From: Thiothrix sp.
Lineage (GTDB): Bacteria; Pseudomonadota; Gammaproteobacteria; Thiotrichales; Thiotrichaceae
Length of the DNA stretch: 64,000 bases
Assembly (NCBI GenBank): GCA_008015155.1
Contig: SSFA01000004.1
Coordinates: forward strand, 62,001 to 126,000
Reading direction: 5' to 3'
Shown here: positions 28,341 to 37,626 of the stretch, in pieces
How the letters are laid out: each line of letters starts with the position of its first letter
Numbering within the stretch: the stretch's first letter is position 1
Notes under the pieces: generated by a model
What the model saw: only the letters and a program-made list of their open reading frames with translations
Database searches by the model: none
What the model was told of the DNA's origin: nothing
Made by a program: the position numbers and the translations under genes

Positions 28341-30341
28341 ATGTTCACTAAAATCCTGATTGCTAATCGTGGCGAAATTGCTTGCCGAGTTGCGCGTACT
28401 GCTAGGCGTCTAGGCATAAAAACCGTCGCCGTTTACTCCACTGCAGATGCTCAGGCCCAACATGTCAAAGCTTGTGACGAAGCCTATTGGATCGGTGAGG
28501 CACCGGCTGCTGAGAGCTATTTACGTGGCGAAAAAATCTTAGAAATCGCGAAATTATCCGGTGCTCAAGCTATCCATCCGGGCTATGGATTTTTGTCGGA
28601 AAATGCCGGATTTGCTGAGGCATGCAAACAAGCAGGCGTTGTGTTCATCGGTCCACCGACTCAAGCCATTATTGCGATGGGTTTAAAAAGCGAATCCAAG
28701 CGTTTAATGACCGAAGCCCAAGTACCACTAGTACCCGGCTATCATGGTGAAGATCAAAGCCCTGAATTATTACGCGAACAATCGCAGCTGATTGGCTACC
28801 CGCAACTGATAAAAGCCAGCGCAGGCGGTGGCGGTAAGGGTATGCGCGTGGTGAAAAACTTTGCCGAATTTGATGCTGCTCTAGCTTCGGCTAAGCGTGA
28901 GGCGATTTCTTCCTTTGGCAATGATAGTGTTCTGATTGAGCGCTATTTACAAAAGCCGCGCCATATTGAGCTGCAAGTGTTTGCGGATACCTTGGGCAAT
29001 GTGGTGCATGTATTTGAGCGCGATTGCTCGATTCAGCGCCGCCATCAAAAAGTGATTGAGGAAGCGCCAGCCCCCGGTATGACGCCGGAGTTGCGTCATG
29101 CAATGGGTCAAGCTGCAATTAATGCCGCAAAAGCTATTGGCTATGTAGGCGCGGGTACGGTGGAGTTTTTGCTTGATCAAAGTGGCGAATTTTTCTTTAT
29201 GGAAATGAATACCCGCTTGCAAGTCGAGCATCCGGTCACGGAAATGATTTCAGGGCAAGATTTGGTGGAGTGGCAATTGCGGGTGGCAAATGGTGAACCG
29301 CTGCCATGCACACAAGAGCAGCTCAAGATTAATGGCCATGCCTTTGAAGCACGCGTGTATGCAGAAACACCGGAGCGCGATTTCTTGCCTGCGACTGGAC
29401 GCTTAAGCTATCTGCATGCGCCGACCGAAACTGAGTTTGTGCGTATTGATACTGGCGTGCGCCAAGGCGATGAAGTCAGTATGTTTTATGATCCGATGAT
29501 TGCCAAACTGATTGTCTGGGGCGCGGATCGCAAGCAGGCCTTGCAGCGCTTACAGGCCGCCTTGAGTGATTATTACATTAGTGGGGTTAAGACCAATTTA
29601 GTTTTCCTTTCCACACTGGCCAGCCTGCCAGATTTTGCGGCGGCGAAATTGGATACAGGGTTTATTGAGCAGCATTTGACTGAGTTGTTCCCTAAAGCGA
29701 GTACACCGCCCAAAGAAGTGTTTGCTGCGGCTTGTTTAGCTGAATTAGTCACACGCCAAGAGCAAGCCACCCAAATCCAAGCACAAACCAATGACCCCTA
29801 TTCACCGTGGGTGATTGCGGATGCATGGCGCATGAATCAAGAAGGGTTTGATCGTTTTGAGTTTCAATTAAGCGATGAGCTTTACTCATTGCAAGGGACG
29901 TATCGCGATGATGCCTATTATCTGCAAACTCCAGATAGCGAGCAGCGCTTAACCGGTGAGCGTTTAGATCAAGAGCAATGGTTGGTGACCTTGGGAGAAA
30001 AAACCTTCTGCGCTAAGGTTCTGCATGATGGTACGGTGCTATGGGATGGCAAAGCTTGGGAGTTGCGCTTACATGATCCTGTGCATGAGGTGGACGAACA
30101 ATCAGTACACGGTGGAAATTTAACTGCACCCATGCCCGGCGCGGTAGTGGCTTTGCAGGTCAAGATTGGTGATCAAGTACAAGCAGGTGATGCTTTAATG
30201 ATCGTGGTGGCGATGAAAATGGAGCACACCATTACTGCGCCGCATGCGGGTGAGGTGAAGGAGATTTACTTCCAAGTCGGCGATCAAGTGAAAGATGGGG
30301 ATGTGTTATTGAGTTTGGAGCAAAGCCATGCATCTGCCTAA
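28341..30341 (+). CDS. liuD: Methylcrotonyl-CoA carboxylase, biotin-carrying alpha subunit
   Basis: Alpha subunit of 666 residues: biotin carboxylase domain ([20 protein letters not shown]-grasp loop [28 protein letters not shown]) and a C-terminal biotinyl domain with VVAMKMEH, biotin attached at Lys626. ATG 28341 with GGAGAA upstream is the true start; a longer frame upstream overlaps the beta-subunit gene and lacks family similarity. Its last 14 bp overlap the HMG-CoA lyase gene. Confidence 0.94.
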   Translation: MFTKILIANRGEIACRVARTARRLGIKTVAVYSTADAQAQHVKACDEAYWIGEAPAAESYLRGEKILEIAKLSGAQAIHPGYGFLSENAGFAEACKQAGVVFIGPPTQAIIAMGLKSESKRLMTEAQVPLVPGYHGEDQSPELLREQSQLIGYPQLIKASAGGGGKGMRVVKNFAEFDAALASAKREAISSFGNDSVLIERYLQKPRHIELQVFADTLGNVVHVFERDCSIQRRHQKVIEEAPAPGMTPELRHAMGQAAINAAKAIGYVGAGTVEFLLDQSGEFFFMEMNTRLQVEHPVTEMISGQDLVEWQLRVANGEPLPCTQEQLKINGHAFEARVYAETPERDFLPATGRLSYLHAPTETEFVRIDTGVRQGDEVSMFYDPMIAKLIVWGADRKQALQRLQAALSDYYISGVKTNLVFLSTLASLPDFAAAKLDTGFIEQHLTELFPKASTPPKEVFAAACLAELVTRQEQATQIQAQTNDPYSPWVIADAWRMNQEGFDRFEFQLSDELYSLQGTYRDDAYYLQTPDSEQRLTGERLDQEQWLVTLGEKTFCAKVLHDGTVLWDGKAWELRLHDPVHEVDEQSVHGGNLTAPMPGAVVALQVKIGDQVQAGDALMIVVAMKMEHTITAPHAGEVKEIYFQVGDQVKDGDVLLSLEQSHASA

Positions 30342-31227
30342 ACGGGTCAAAATCGTCGAAGTCGGGCCACGCGATGGTTTACAAAATGAGCCAATTCCGG
30401 TCAGCTTAGAAACCAAAATTACTTTGGTGGAAAAGTTAGTGGATGCAGGCTTAGCCGTGGTTGAAGTGGGTAGTTTTGTCTCACCAAAATGGGTACCACA
30501 AATGGCAGGCAGTGCGGAGGTTTATGCTGGTATTCAAAAGCGATCTGGTGTGGGTTATCCCATGCTAGTCCCCAACCTCAAAGGCATGGAAGGCGCACTT
30601 GCCACAGGGGTACAAGAGATAGCCATCTTTGCGGCTGCCTCAGAAACCTTTGCCCAAAAGAATATTAATTGCAGCATTGCCGAAAGCCTTCAGCGCTTTG
30701 AAGAGGTGATGGAGCAAGCCCAAGCGCATCAGATTAAAGTACGCGGCTATGTATCCTGTGTGTTGGGCTGCCCGTATGAAGGTGAAATTGCGCCTGCAAA
30801 AGTCGCCGAAGTAGCCGGTAAACTCTACGACATGGGCTGCTATGAACTGTCCTTAGGCGATACGGTGGGTGTCGGTACTCCTTTAAAAGCACAAACCATG
30901 ATTGAAACCGTAGCCAAACGTGTGCCGATTGAGCAGTTAGCTGCGCATTTTCATGATACTTACGGTCAAGGCTTAGCGAATCTCTTGGCTGTATTGCAAT
31001 TGGGGGTAGCCACGATTGATAGTTCGGTATCAGGCTTAGGGGGCTGCCCTTATGCTAAAGGCGCGAGTGGCAATGTAGCGACCGAAGATGTGCTGTATAT
31101 GCTGAATGGGATGGGCATTGAAACGGGAGTGGATTTGACTAAATTGCTGGAGGCGGGGTGGTTTATTTCAGACAGTTTAGGGCGTTTGCCTGCATCGAAA
31201 GTGGGCAGAGCTTATTATCAAGGATAG
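30328..31227 (+). CDS. liuE: Hydroxymethylglutaryl-CoA lyase
   Basis: Cleaves HMG-CoA to acetyl-CoA and acetoacetate, the last step of leucine breakdown. The 299 residues show a TIM barrel of the DRE-TIM group: [13 protein letters not shown] (metal and substrate site), [11 protein letters not shown], the metal-binding HFHDTYGQG and the cysteine loop [15 protein letters not shown]. Its start overlaps the carboxylase gene, so translation is probably coupled. The usual partner gene for methylglutaconyl-CoA hydratase (liuC) is absent from this cluster. Confidence 0.94.
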   Translation: MHLPKRVKIVEVGPRDGLQNEPIPVSLETKITLVEKLVDAGLAVVEVGSFVSPKWVPQMAGSAEVYAGIQKRSGVGYPMLVPNLKGMEGALATGVQEIAIFAAASETFAQKNINCSIAESLQRFEEVMEQAQAHQIKVRGYVSCVLGCPYEGEIAPAKVAEVAGKLYDMGCYELSLGDTVGVGTPLKAQTMIETVAKRVPIEQLAAHFHDTYGQGLANLLAVLQLGVATIDSSVSGLGGCPYAKGASGNVATEDVLYMLNGMGIETGVDLTKLLEAGWFISDSLGRLPASKVGRAYYQG

Positions 31228-31238
31228 GTTGAGAAAGG

Positions 31239-31826
31239 ATGGCCTTGGAAACTACTGTCAAGCGCATAAAACTACATCATCGTAGTATTCAATGTGAAGG
31301 GTTTAAGCGTGACGATGGCTTGTGGGATATTGAGGCGCATCTAACGGATCAGCGTTCGTATGATTGTAGCTATGATCCTGAACATCGTGGAGGGCTGATT
31401 TCTGCGGGTGAGAATGTACATAATATGCGAGTACGACTCACTTTGGATTTAGATTTTCTGATTCATGATGCAGTCGCTATCTCTGATGAAACACCTTTTC
31501 CTATTTGCTTCAAAGCGACAGAAGTCATGCAGCGCTTAATAGGCTTACGTATGCGGAAGGGCTGGCTAAAAGAAGTACGTGAGCGGATTAGTACTGAAGT
31601 TTCCTGTACCCATCTGATCGACTTACTCACGCCGATTGCAAATACGGCTTATCAAACCGTGCATGCTGCTTTAGAGGAGCGTGCTGAGCAGCGCAAGCGT
31701 GAAGATAAAAACTTTACTCGACAAAAATTGGGTATCTTGGATACTTGTATTGCTTTGGCAAGCGATGGAGAAGTTGTGAAGCGGCAATGGCCGGAGTTTT
31801 ACACAGGAACAAGCGATGCAAAATAA
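31239..31826 (+). CDS. DUF2889-family protein
   Basis: Cytoplasmic protein of 195 residues with the DUF2889 pattern: RSIQCEGFKRDDGLWDIEAHLTD near the start, VHNMRVRLTLD and a central CFKATEVMQRLIGLRMRKGW. No catalytic motif is known for the family. It starts 11 bp after the HMG-CoA lyase gene and overlaps the thioesterase gene by 11 bp, so it belongs to the leucine operon and may act on an acyl-CoA or aromatic-acid route. Confidence 0.75.
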   Translation: MALETTVKRIKLHHRSIQCEGFKRDDGLWDIEAHLTDQRSYDCSYDPEHRGGLISAGENVHNMRVRLTLDLDFLIHDAVAISDETPFPICFKATEVMQRLIGLRMRKGWLKEVRERISTEVSCTHLIDLLTPIANTAYQTVHAALEERAEQRKREDKNFTRQKLGILDTCIALASDGEVVKRQWPEFYTGTSDAK

Positions 31827-32238
31827 ATTTGATTTAGATTATTACAATAGCTTAGCCACAGGTACTCTCACTGGGCATTTGGGTATTGTTTTTACGCGCA
31901 TTCAAGAAGGTGAGGTGGTCGCGGAAATGGAGGCAGCACCGCATCTACTCGCGCCGAATGGCTTTCTACATGCAGGTAGTTTAGTCACTTTAGCGGATTA
32001 TGCAGCCGGATTAGGCTGTGTAGCGCATTTGCCAGAAAGCGCGACAGGCTTCACTACGATGGAGCTAAAAACCAATCATTTGAGCACGACGCGCTCGGGT
32101 TGGGTTGAATGTATCGCTAAGCCCACGCATCGTGGGCGCACAACTCAAGTCTGGGATGCTGTCATTACTCAAAAAGAAACCGGCAAGACGATGGTCTTAT
32201 TCCGTTGTACTCAGATGATTCTTTATCCGAATGGTTAA
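31816..32238 (+). CDS. PaaI-family hotdog thioesterase
   Basis: Small acyl-CoA thioesterase of 140 residues. The hotdog helix and its active site are seen in NGFLHAGSLVTLADYAAGLG, and the ending WVECIAKPTHRGRTTQVWDAVI fits the PaaI group. It probably releases free acids from stalled CoA esters in branched-chain catabolism. Last gene of the operon; overlaps the DUF2889 gene by 11 bp. Confidence 0.85.
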   Translation: MQNKFDLDYYNSLATGTLTGHLGIVFTRIQEGEVVAEMEAAPHLLAPNGFLHAGSLVTLADYAAGLGCVAHLPESATGFTTMELKTNHLSTTRSGWVECIAKPTHRGRTTQVWDAVITQKETGKTMVLFRCTQMILYPNG

Positions 32239-32285
32239 CTTCTAACATTGTATTCCTAGGGTTCTGTACTAAAAATAAAATTAAT

Positions 32286-32314
32286 TTGAGTGCATTGCAT
32301 GCAGTGCCTACAAT
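32286..32314 (+). promoter_or_regulatory. Promoter with operator of the toxin-antitoxin pair
   Basis: A -35 TTGAGT (32286-32291) and -10 TACAAT (32309-32314) have a 17-bp spacer. The spacer holds CATTGCATGCAGTG (32293-32306), a near-perfect inverted repeat with an 8-bp palindromic core. A ribbon-helix-helix antitoxin would bind here and repress its own operon. The promoter is well formed; operator use is inferred. Confidence 0.6.
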
Positions 32315-32345
32315 GACTTATTGCTAAGTTGTAGGAGAATCTGTA

Positions 32346-32597
32346 ATGGCTATACTCACTATTCGTAATCTTGATGATGTACTTAAAACCCAATTGCGTG
32401 TGCGTGCAGCCCAACACGGTCGGTCAATGGAGGAGGAGGCGCGGCAGATTTTACAGCAAATTTTAGCCCCTAAGCAGTCACGAACAGGGTTAGGTACTCG
32501 AATTCATCAGCGAGTCATGGCGCTAACGGGCGGTGAAGATTTGAACCTGCCTAAACGCTCTGCATCAAGACTGCCTCCGACTTTTGCTGAGGAGTAA
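32346..32597 (+). CDS. FitA-like ribbon-helix-helix antitoxin
   Basis: Protein of 83 residues. The N-terminal 40 residues (ILTIRNLDDVLKTQLRVRAA and SMEEEARQIL) form an Arc-type ribbon-helix-helix DNA-binding domain, as in FitA/VapB antitoxins. The C-terminal part is polar and would wrap the toxin. It is followed after 2 bp by a PIN-domain gene, and has a promoter with an operator-like palindrome upstream. Confidence 0.85.
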   Translation: MAILTIRNLDDVLKTQLRVRAAQHGRSMEEEARQILQQILAPKQSRTGLGTRIHQRVMALTGGEDLNLPKRSASRLPPTFAEE

Positions 32598-32599
32598 GT

Positions 32600-33016
32600 A
32601 TGTTTTTGTTAGATACGAACGTCATCTCGGAGCTAATGAAAACAAAGCCAGAAGCCAATGTACTTCATTGGGTAGATCAACAATTAGATACCGATCTCTA
32701 TTTTTGTGCTGTCAGTAAAGGTGAAATTGAGTGGGGAATTGCGCTCTTACCTGAAGGTAAACGTAAACAAACCTTGGCAGAAGCAGCCATTCATGTATTT
32801 GAATTATTTGAAGAGCGTTGCTTAAGTTATTCCTGTGAGGTATCACCGTTTTATCGAGATATTGCCGTAGTATCTAAACAGTTAGGTCGCCCTATGAGTG
32901 TGGAGGATCAGCTGATTGCTGCTATTGCACAGGCAAATAACGCGGTATTAGTGACATGTAATATAGTGAACTTTGATTTTTTACCTAATTTAAATGTACT
33001 GAATCCGTGGGAATGA
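32600..33016 (+). CDS. PIN-domain ribonuclease toxin, FitB/VapC type
   Basis: Protein of 138 residues with the PIN opening MFLLDTNVISELM (Asp5), a second acidic residue in SKGEIEWGI and the third in SVEDQLIAAIA. The usual closing motif TRNxxDF reads TCNIVNF here, so the fourth acidic residue is Asn and the Arg is Cys. Activity could be weakened. Its ATG follows the antitoxin stop with GAGGAG just upstream, so the two are translated together. It would cut RNA unless bound by the antitoxin. Confidence 0.83.
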   Translation: MFLLDTNVISELMKTKPEANVLHWVDQQLDTDLYFCAVSKGEIEWGIALLPEGKRKQTLAEAAIHVFELFEERCLSYSCEVSPFYRDIAVVSKQLGRPMSVEDQLIAAIAQANNAVLVTCNIVNFDFLPNLNVLNPWE

Positions 33017-33098
33017 ACGAATATTGCATGAATCGTTCAAGTTTTCCTGTAGCCATTTGCTTTATACTGAAGCTTAAGTCTTTTAGAAAGGTGTGCTT

Positions 33099-33677
33099 AT
33101 GTCCTTAGCAAACCAAGCTTTGATCAGTGTTAATGATTACTTGAGCGGTGAGCGCCTCAGTGAGCTTCGACATGAATTTGTGGATGGATTTATTTATGCA
33201 ATGGCAGGGGCAAGTATTAATCATAATCAGATCACAGCCAATGTCTTAACAGAGTTAAAGCAACAACTAAAAGGGAAAAACTGCCGTCCTTTTAGTAGTG
33301 ATTTATTAGTGAAAACCTCAGCCACTCGTTATCGTTATCCTGATGTAACAGTGATTTGTAATGAGCAGTTCTTAGATGATTATTCCACGGATGCTCCAAC
33401 CTTGATTGTGGAGGTTTTGTCTAATGGTACACGCAAAACAGATCGGCAAATTAAGCGCTTAGAGTATATGCAGATTCCTACGCTGCAAGAATACATGCTA
33501 ATTGAGCAAGATTTTGTGCAAGTGGAAGTGTTTCGTCGTAGCCAAGGTTGGCAGCCTTCATATTATTATTGGAATGATGTGGTGGAGTTGGAGTCTTTGC
33601 AGGTGACTTTGACAGTGCAGGCTATTTATGAGCAGGTGAACAATGAGGATGTAAGGCAATTGGGGGCTAAGGGTTAG
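33099..33677 (+). CDS. Uma2-family (DUF820) PD-(D/E)XK nuclease-like protein
   Basis: Paralogue of the gene at 9740, with SVNDYLSGERLSELRHEFVDG, INHNQITANV, YRYPDVTVI and TLIVEVLSNGTRKTD. ATG 33099 (MSLANQ) is preferred over the in-frame GTG at 33093 because AAAGG lies 5-10 bases upstream. The TAG stop uses the first G of the adjoining IS1-family element, and the protein (192 residues) is a little shorter at the C-terminus than its paralogue. The end may be an insertion scar. Function unknown. Confidence 0.8.
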   Translation: MSLANQALISVNDYLSGERLSELRHEFVDGFIYAMAGASINHNQITANVLTELKQQLKGKNCRPFSSDLLVKTSATRYRYPDVTVICNEQFLDDYSTDAPTLIVEVLSNGTRKTDRQIKRLEYMQIPTLQEYMLIEQDFVQVEVFRRSQGWQPSYYYWNDVVELESLQVTLTVQAIYEQVNNEDVRQLGAKG

Positions 33678-34447
33678 GGTCATGTATTTAATCAGTTGAA
33701 AGAGTGTCTAGGGATAGATTCACCGACGACCTTATCATGTACCTCGACAGACCTAGAAAAACAAATCGTCTTGCGAGCTAAACGCTTTAAATGCCTTCTC
33801 AAATTTAAATTCTGTCGCTCAATGCTCTGGGTGTAACACTGGGTCATCAGATGCTTATCTTCCGGCAGTAAGCGTTCATAAGCCCCCCAATCATCCGTGC
33901 AATACAATCGAAAGGTGAATCGCGCTAATAAGCCCAGCAGGTGTTTCAAACACTCATCCACTCGTCGTCCGAAGGTGTACGCAAAGACGCACTTGAGATG
34001 CGGCGACCACGCCTACCACCACCAACGGGGTTCGGATTTCTTCCCTACCTACGACCACTGCTCATCCATTTCACACACCCGTGCTAACCCGTGTTCCAAA
34101 GCTAGGGCTTCTAGCGCTAAGGGGTTCATCGTCGGTGGGCTGAGTTTTTTAAATGACGCACCACGGTCGTCGGACTGATCTTCAGCACTCGACCCGTATC
34201 ACGTACCCCTGAGCCCTTCATCGCCAGCTCAATGATCCGCTCCGCCACGCCAGAGCGATTCGCTTCATAACGGTAGTTCAACTGAAACCGTGATGACACC
34301 CTCGACAGCGATAACGCGCCTCGCCACGACGATACACTCTACTTTCGCATGCCGGAGATAATACTTCTACACTCGCCATCACGTTCTGCCGTCCTGTTGA
34401 ACTCCCGCTTAGTCTAACTTCCTTTCAACTGATTAAGTACATGACCC
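33677..34447 (-). mobile_element. IS1-family insertion sequence, decayed
   Basis: The 771-bp element (normal IS1 size) has 26-bp terminal inverted repeats with one mismatch, beginning GGGTCATGTA at each end. On the minus strand InsA begins MASVEVL, shows YRCRGCHHGF, then a frameshift to QLNYRYEANRSGVAERI. The slippery TTTAAAAAAC used for InsA-InsB frameshifting is kept near 34150. InsB continues MDEQWS with TAG (34049-34051) where Tyr is expected, a second TAG (34013-34015) where Tyr of WYAW is expected, then the intact DDE-type end to the stop at 33692. No target-site duplication was found. It is inactive but more complete than the copy at 10648. Confidence 0.85.
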
Positions 34448-34535
34448 GCTAGCTCATAGGTTTTAAACGCTTAACTCTTGAAATTAAAGAATACCTAAGC
34501 TTTACTGCGTACTTTTAACGGAAAGTTTAAACCCA

Positions 34536-34727
34536 ATGACCGATCTTCTCGGGGTAGCCAGCGTACTGCTCCTTCTTGCAGGTGTCACTGCTTTAACTAT
34601 TGGCACTGCTCGCTATTTTTTCCCAATGCTCGAGCAGTTTTTTCCTGAGAGTTTTAAAAAGCCGCTCTCGCTCCAGTACGGTTCTTATTATTTCTTGGCG
34701 GGTTTAGTCTGTTTATTAATTATTTAG
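34536..34727 (+). CDS. Small membrane protein, hypothetical
   Basis: Protein of 63 residues with two hydrophobic segments (about 5-28 and 47-63) separated by a short polar loop with FFPESFKKP. No family recognised. The frame has a plausible ATG at 34536 but a poor ribosome binding site. It stands alone beside the decayed IS element. Its amino-acid make-up looks like a genuine membrane protein rather than a chance frame. Confidence 0.45.
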   Translation: MTDLLGVASVLLLLAGVTALTIGTARYFFPMLEQFFPESFKKPLSLQYGSYYFLAGLVCLLII

Positions 34728-34733
34728 TGCACC

Positions 34734-34890
34734 CTACTTTCTGAGCTGTTTAACAGCCTCAATAGCCGCTTCTTGCATCGCTAAAGGTACTTCCCCAGTA
34801 GTTAAAGATGCCCCTTAAATAAAAATTTTAAACTCTGCTTGGCTAATCACGGAGCATAAGCGTTGCTCGGTCTATTCAAGTGTTTCATGA
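34734..34890 (-). pseudogene. Short coding relic, unrecognised
   Basis: The minus strand reads TEQRLCSVISQAEFKIFI, TAA (34815-34817), then GASLTTGEVPLAMQEAAIEA and a stop at 34734, with another in-frame TAG at 34872. Composition is protein-like on both sides of the stops. It may be the last 50 codons of a lost gene. No family recognised. Confidence 0.25.
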
Positions 34891-34924
34891 CTGATCTAGA
34901 TCTCAATTCACCCTATTCTTTGCG

Positions 34925-36448
34925 TTAACCCAAAAACCGCTGATAAGCTGGATTATCCGTCTCATTCCAGTATTCATACCCTAGCTGCTCGAGGGTTTGT
35001 TCGAACTCTGCACGTTCTTCAGGAGGAACTTGAATCCCGACTAAGACACGACCGAAGTCTGAGCCATGATTGCGATAGTGGAATAAACTAATATTCCAAC
35101 CCGCGCTCATACTGGTTAAAAAGTGCAATAAAGCACCGGGGCGCTCAGGGAACATAAAACGATAAATGAGCTCGTTGTTCACCCCTTGCCCATGTCCGCC
35201 GACCATATAGCGTAAATGCACTTTCGCGACTTCATTATCGGTCATATCCACAAAAGAATAATTTTGGGCACGCAATTCAGCTAAGAGTTTCTCACGCTCA
35301 CCTTTACCCGCAGAAATTTTCACCCCGGCAAAGACTTGAGCATCTTTTGAGTCAGCATAGCGATAATTGAATTCAGTGATGGAGCGATTACCTATAGCAC
35401 GACAGAATTGTTTGAAGCTACCAGGCTCCTCTGGAATCGTTACCGCTAATAATACTTCGCGGCCTTCACCTAATTCAGCCCGCTCAGCAACATGGCGTAA
35501 GCGATCAAAATTGATATTGGCTCCGCTAGTAATGGCAATTAAATTTTTGCCACTCAGATCATGTTTTGCGACATATTTTTTAATGCCCGCTACACTTAAA
35601 GCACCGGCTGGTTCAAGTAAAGTACGCGTTTCTTCAAAGACATCTTTAATCGCAGCACAGGTTTCATCAGTATTCAATAAAATAACTTCATCTACTACAG
35701 TTTTAGCGATTTCATAAGTCTGTGCGCCCAGTAGTTTAACCGCAGCGCCATCTGCAAAAGTGCCAACCTGCGCTAATTGCACGCGTTGTCCAGCTTGCAA
35801 AGAGGTATAGAGGGCTGGAGCTTCTTCATGCTCCACACCAATGATTTTGGTATTTGGATACAAATACTTCAGATAACTACCAACGCCTGCAATCAAACCA
35901 CCGCCACCCACACAGATAAAAATAGCATCAATTGGGTCAGGATGTTGGCGAGCTAATTCCATGCCAATAGTGCCTTGACCGGCAATGACATCCAGATCAT
36001 CGAAAGGATGAGCAAAGGTCATGCCTTCTTCTTGTTCTAAGTGGCGTGCATGTGCATAAGCTTCATCAAAATTATTCCCATGAATAACAACTTCGCCACC
36101 GAAGGATTTCACTGCATTAATTTTAATGTCGGGAGCCACTTTAGGCATGACAATAATCGTTCTAATTCCCAAAGTTTTACCCGCTAAAGCCACACCTTGG
36201 GCATGATTGCCTGCTGAAGCAGCGACAACGCCACGGGCGCGCTCTTCGGCAGTCAGATGGAACATACGATTAAAAGCGCCGCGAATCTTAAAAGAAAACA
36301 CGGGTTGCAAATCTTCACGCTTAAGGAAAATTTGATTATCTAAACGCTGGCTAAGATTTTTAGCAAACTCTAGCGGTGTCTCTTTCGCCACGTCATAAAC
36401 GCGGGCAGTCAGGATGCGTTCGATCAAGGATTTGTCAGCTGTATTCAT
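34925..36448 (-). CDS. ilvA: Threonine ammonia-lyase, biosynthetic
   Basis: PLP enzyme of 507 residues that makes 2-oxobutanoate for isoleucine synthesis. Lys54 in FSFKIRGA binds PLP, SAGNHAQG binds phosphate and GGGGLIAGVGSYL follows. The C-terminal third has two ACT-like regulatory domains, the sign of the feedback-controlled biosynthetic form. The start MNTADKSL at 36448 is preferred to an upstream ATG at 36526, which adds an unrelated hydrophobic tail. It is divergent from rpiA with 79 bp between, the usual gammaproteobacterial pairing. Confidence 0.95.
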   Translation of the reverse strand: MNTADKSLIERILTARVYDVAKETPLEFAKNLSQRLDNQIFLKREDLQPVFSFKIRGAFNRMFHLTAEERARGVVAASAGNHAQGVALAGKTLGIRTIIVMPKVAPDIKINAVKSFGGEVVIHGNNFDEAYAHARHLEQEEGMTFAHPFDDLDVIAGQGTIGMELARQHPDPIDAIFICVGGGGLIAGVGSYLKYLYPNTKIIGVEHEEAPALYTSLQAGQRVQLAQVGTFADGAAVKLLGAQTYEIAKTVVDEVILLNTDETCAAIKDVFEETRTLLEPAGALSVAGIKKYVAKHDLSGKNLIAITSGANINFDRLRHVAERAELGEGREVLLAVTIPEEPGSFKQFCRAIGNRSITEFNYRYADSKDAQVFAGVKISAGKGEREKLLAELRAQNYSFVDMTDNEVAKVHLRYMVGGHGQGVNNELIYRFMFPERPGALLHFLTSMSAGWNISLFHYRNHGSDFGRVLVGIQVPPEERAEFEQTLEQLGYEYWNETDNPAYQRFLG

Positions 36449-36527
36449 GATGCTCAGTAGTCGCAACAGTTGCGGGTCAGGTAGTATAGGCCAAACTCCC
36501 AACGCAAGCATTAGGTGAAATAGCACG

Positions 36528-37187
36528 ATGACTCAAGATGAGATGAAAAAAGCAGCCGCTGAAGCAGCGCTCGCGTATGTAGAAGCGGGTTCAATTATTG
36601 GTATTGGTACAGGTTCTACCGCGAATCACTTCATTGATTTACTAGCACAGATGAAAAGCAAAGTTGACGCGACGGTCGCTAGCTCAGTGGCAAGTGCCGA
36701 GCGCTTACAAAAGCATGGAATTCGTGTGCTTGATTTAAACGAAGCAGGGCAATTGGCTTTGTATGTGGATGGCGCGGACGAGTCAAATCATCAATTGCAG
36801 TTAATTAAAGGCGGTGGTGCTGCTTTAACCCGTGAGAAGATTGTAGCGGGAGCGAGTGATAAATTCGTTTGTATTGCCGATGGTAGCAAGTTAGTGCAGG
36901 TATTAGGGAAATTCCCGCTACCGATTGAAGTGATTCCAATGGCACGCGAATTAGTCTCGCGTGAAATTGTGAAATTAGGTGGCCAGCCCCAGCTACGCCC
37001 ACATTGTACAACTGATAATGGTAATGTGATTGTCGATGTTTATGGTTTAGCGATTACCAATGCTGCGCATTTAGAAAGCCAGCTAAATCAGATTCCGGGC
37101 GTAGTAACCAACGGCCTATTTGCTTTACGCCCTGCCGATGTGCTGATTCTAGGCACACCGGAGGGGATTAAAACATTAACTGCCTAA
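36528..37187 (+). CDS. rpiA: Ribose-5-phosphate isomerase A
   Basis: Cytoplasmic isomerase of ribose 5-phosphate and ribulose 5-phosphate in the pentose phosphate pathway. The 219 residues show [13 protein letters not shown], the acidic pair region [23 protein letters not shown] and [10 protein letters not shown], all typical of RpiA. Its 3' end overlaps the convergent lipoprotein gene by 4 bp. Confidence 0.96.
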   Translation: MTQDEMKKAAAEAALAYVEAGSIIGIGTGSTANHFIDLLAQMKSKVDATVASSVASAERLQKHGIRVLDLNEAGQLALYVDGADESNHQLQLIKGGGAALTREKIVAGASDKFVCIADGSKLVQVLGKFPLPIEVIPMARELVSREIVKLGGQPQLRPHCTTDNGNVIVDVYGLAITNAAHLESQLNQIPGVVTNGLFALRPADVLILGTPEGIKTLTA

Positions 37188-37615
37188 TAACACGCCTTAA
37201 TCATTGCTTGATTCCATAGCGCCGAATATTCCAAAGCGGCGCTAAGGTATTTAGCATGATGCTCCCCGTACAAAGCGTCAGTCACACCATCTAAACAGCG
37301 AGTTGGGCATTGCCCTTGTGCATTGGCATAGACTTCGGCTTTTAAGCCAGGTACGGTACGACTGCGCCCCGCATTGCATAGAAAATAGCGTTCACCGCGC
37401 GCGATCGCCGCTTGGGCATCCTGCTGCGGATTTTTGGCTTGTAATTCACTAAGTTTTTTAATGAATTGTGCATCTTCAGCGGATGTATTGGGCTGAGAGG
37501 CTTGGGTATTAACACTGCCTGAAGTTTGGTGACTGGGCATTTCTCGACAGGCTCCTACTGCTAAACCTAGGCTAATTAAAACTAACAACTTTGAAACAGA
37601 TATGCATAAATTCAT
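37184..37615 (-). CDS. Putative lipoprotein, hypothetical
   Basis: Protein of 143 residues. The N-terminus has a hydrophobic signal ending LAVGAC, a lipobox with Cys23 as the lipid site. A low-complexity Ser/Thr/Gln linker follows, then a compact domain with four further cysteines ([16 protein letters not shown] and a terminal ACY). It is probably disulfide-bonded in the periplasm. No family recognised. Only 11 bp separate it from the protease gene transcribed towards it from upstream, so the two may be one unit. Confidence 0.65.
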   Translation of the reverse strand: MNLCISVSKLLVLISLGLAVGACREMPSHQTSGSVNTQASQPNTSAEDAQFIKKLSELQAKNPQQDAQAAIARGERYFLCNAGRSRTVPGLKAEVYANAQGQCPTRCLDGVTDALYGEHHAKYLSAALEYSALWNQAMIKACY

Positions 37616-37626
37616 GCGTGTGATCC

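Noticed and set aside
34013..34051. Stop-codon reassignment or TAG read-through
   Set aside because: Several intact genes in the window end in TAG (for example trkH, the sigma-54 activator and the GntP permease), so TAG is a normal stop here.
33897..34178. Plus-strand frame of 93 codons within the second IS1 element
   Set aside because: It is antisense to InsB, which is recognisable on the minus strand.
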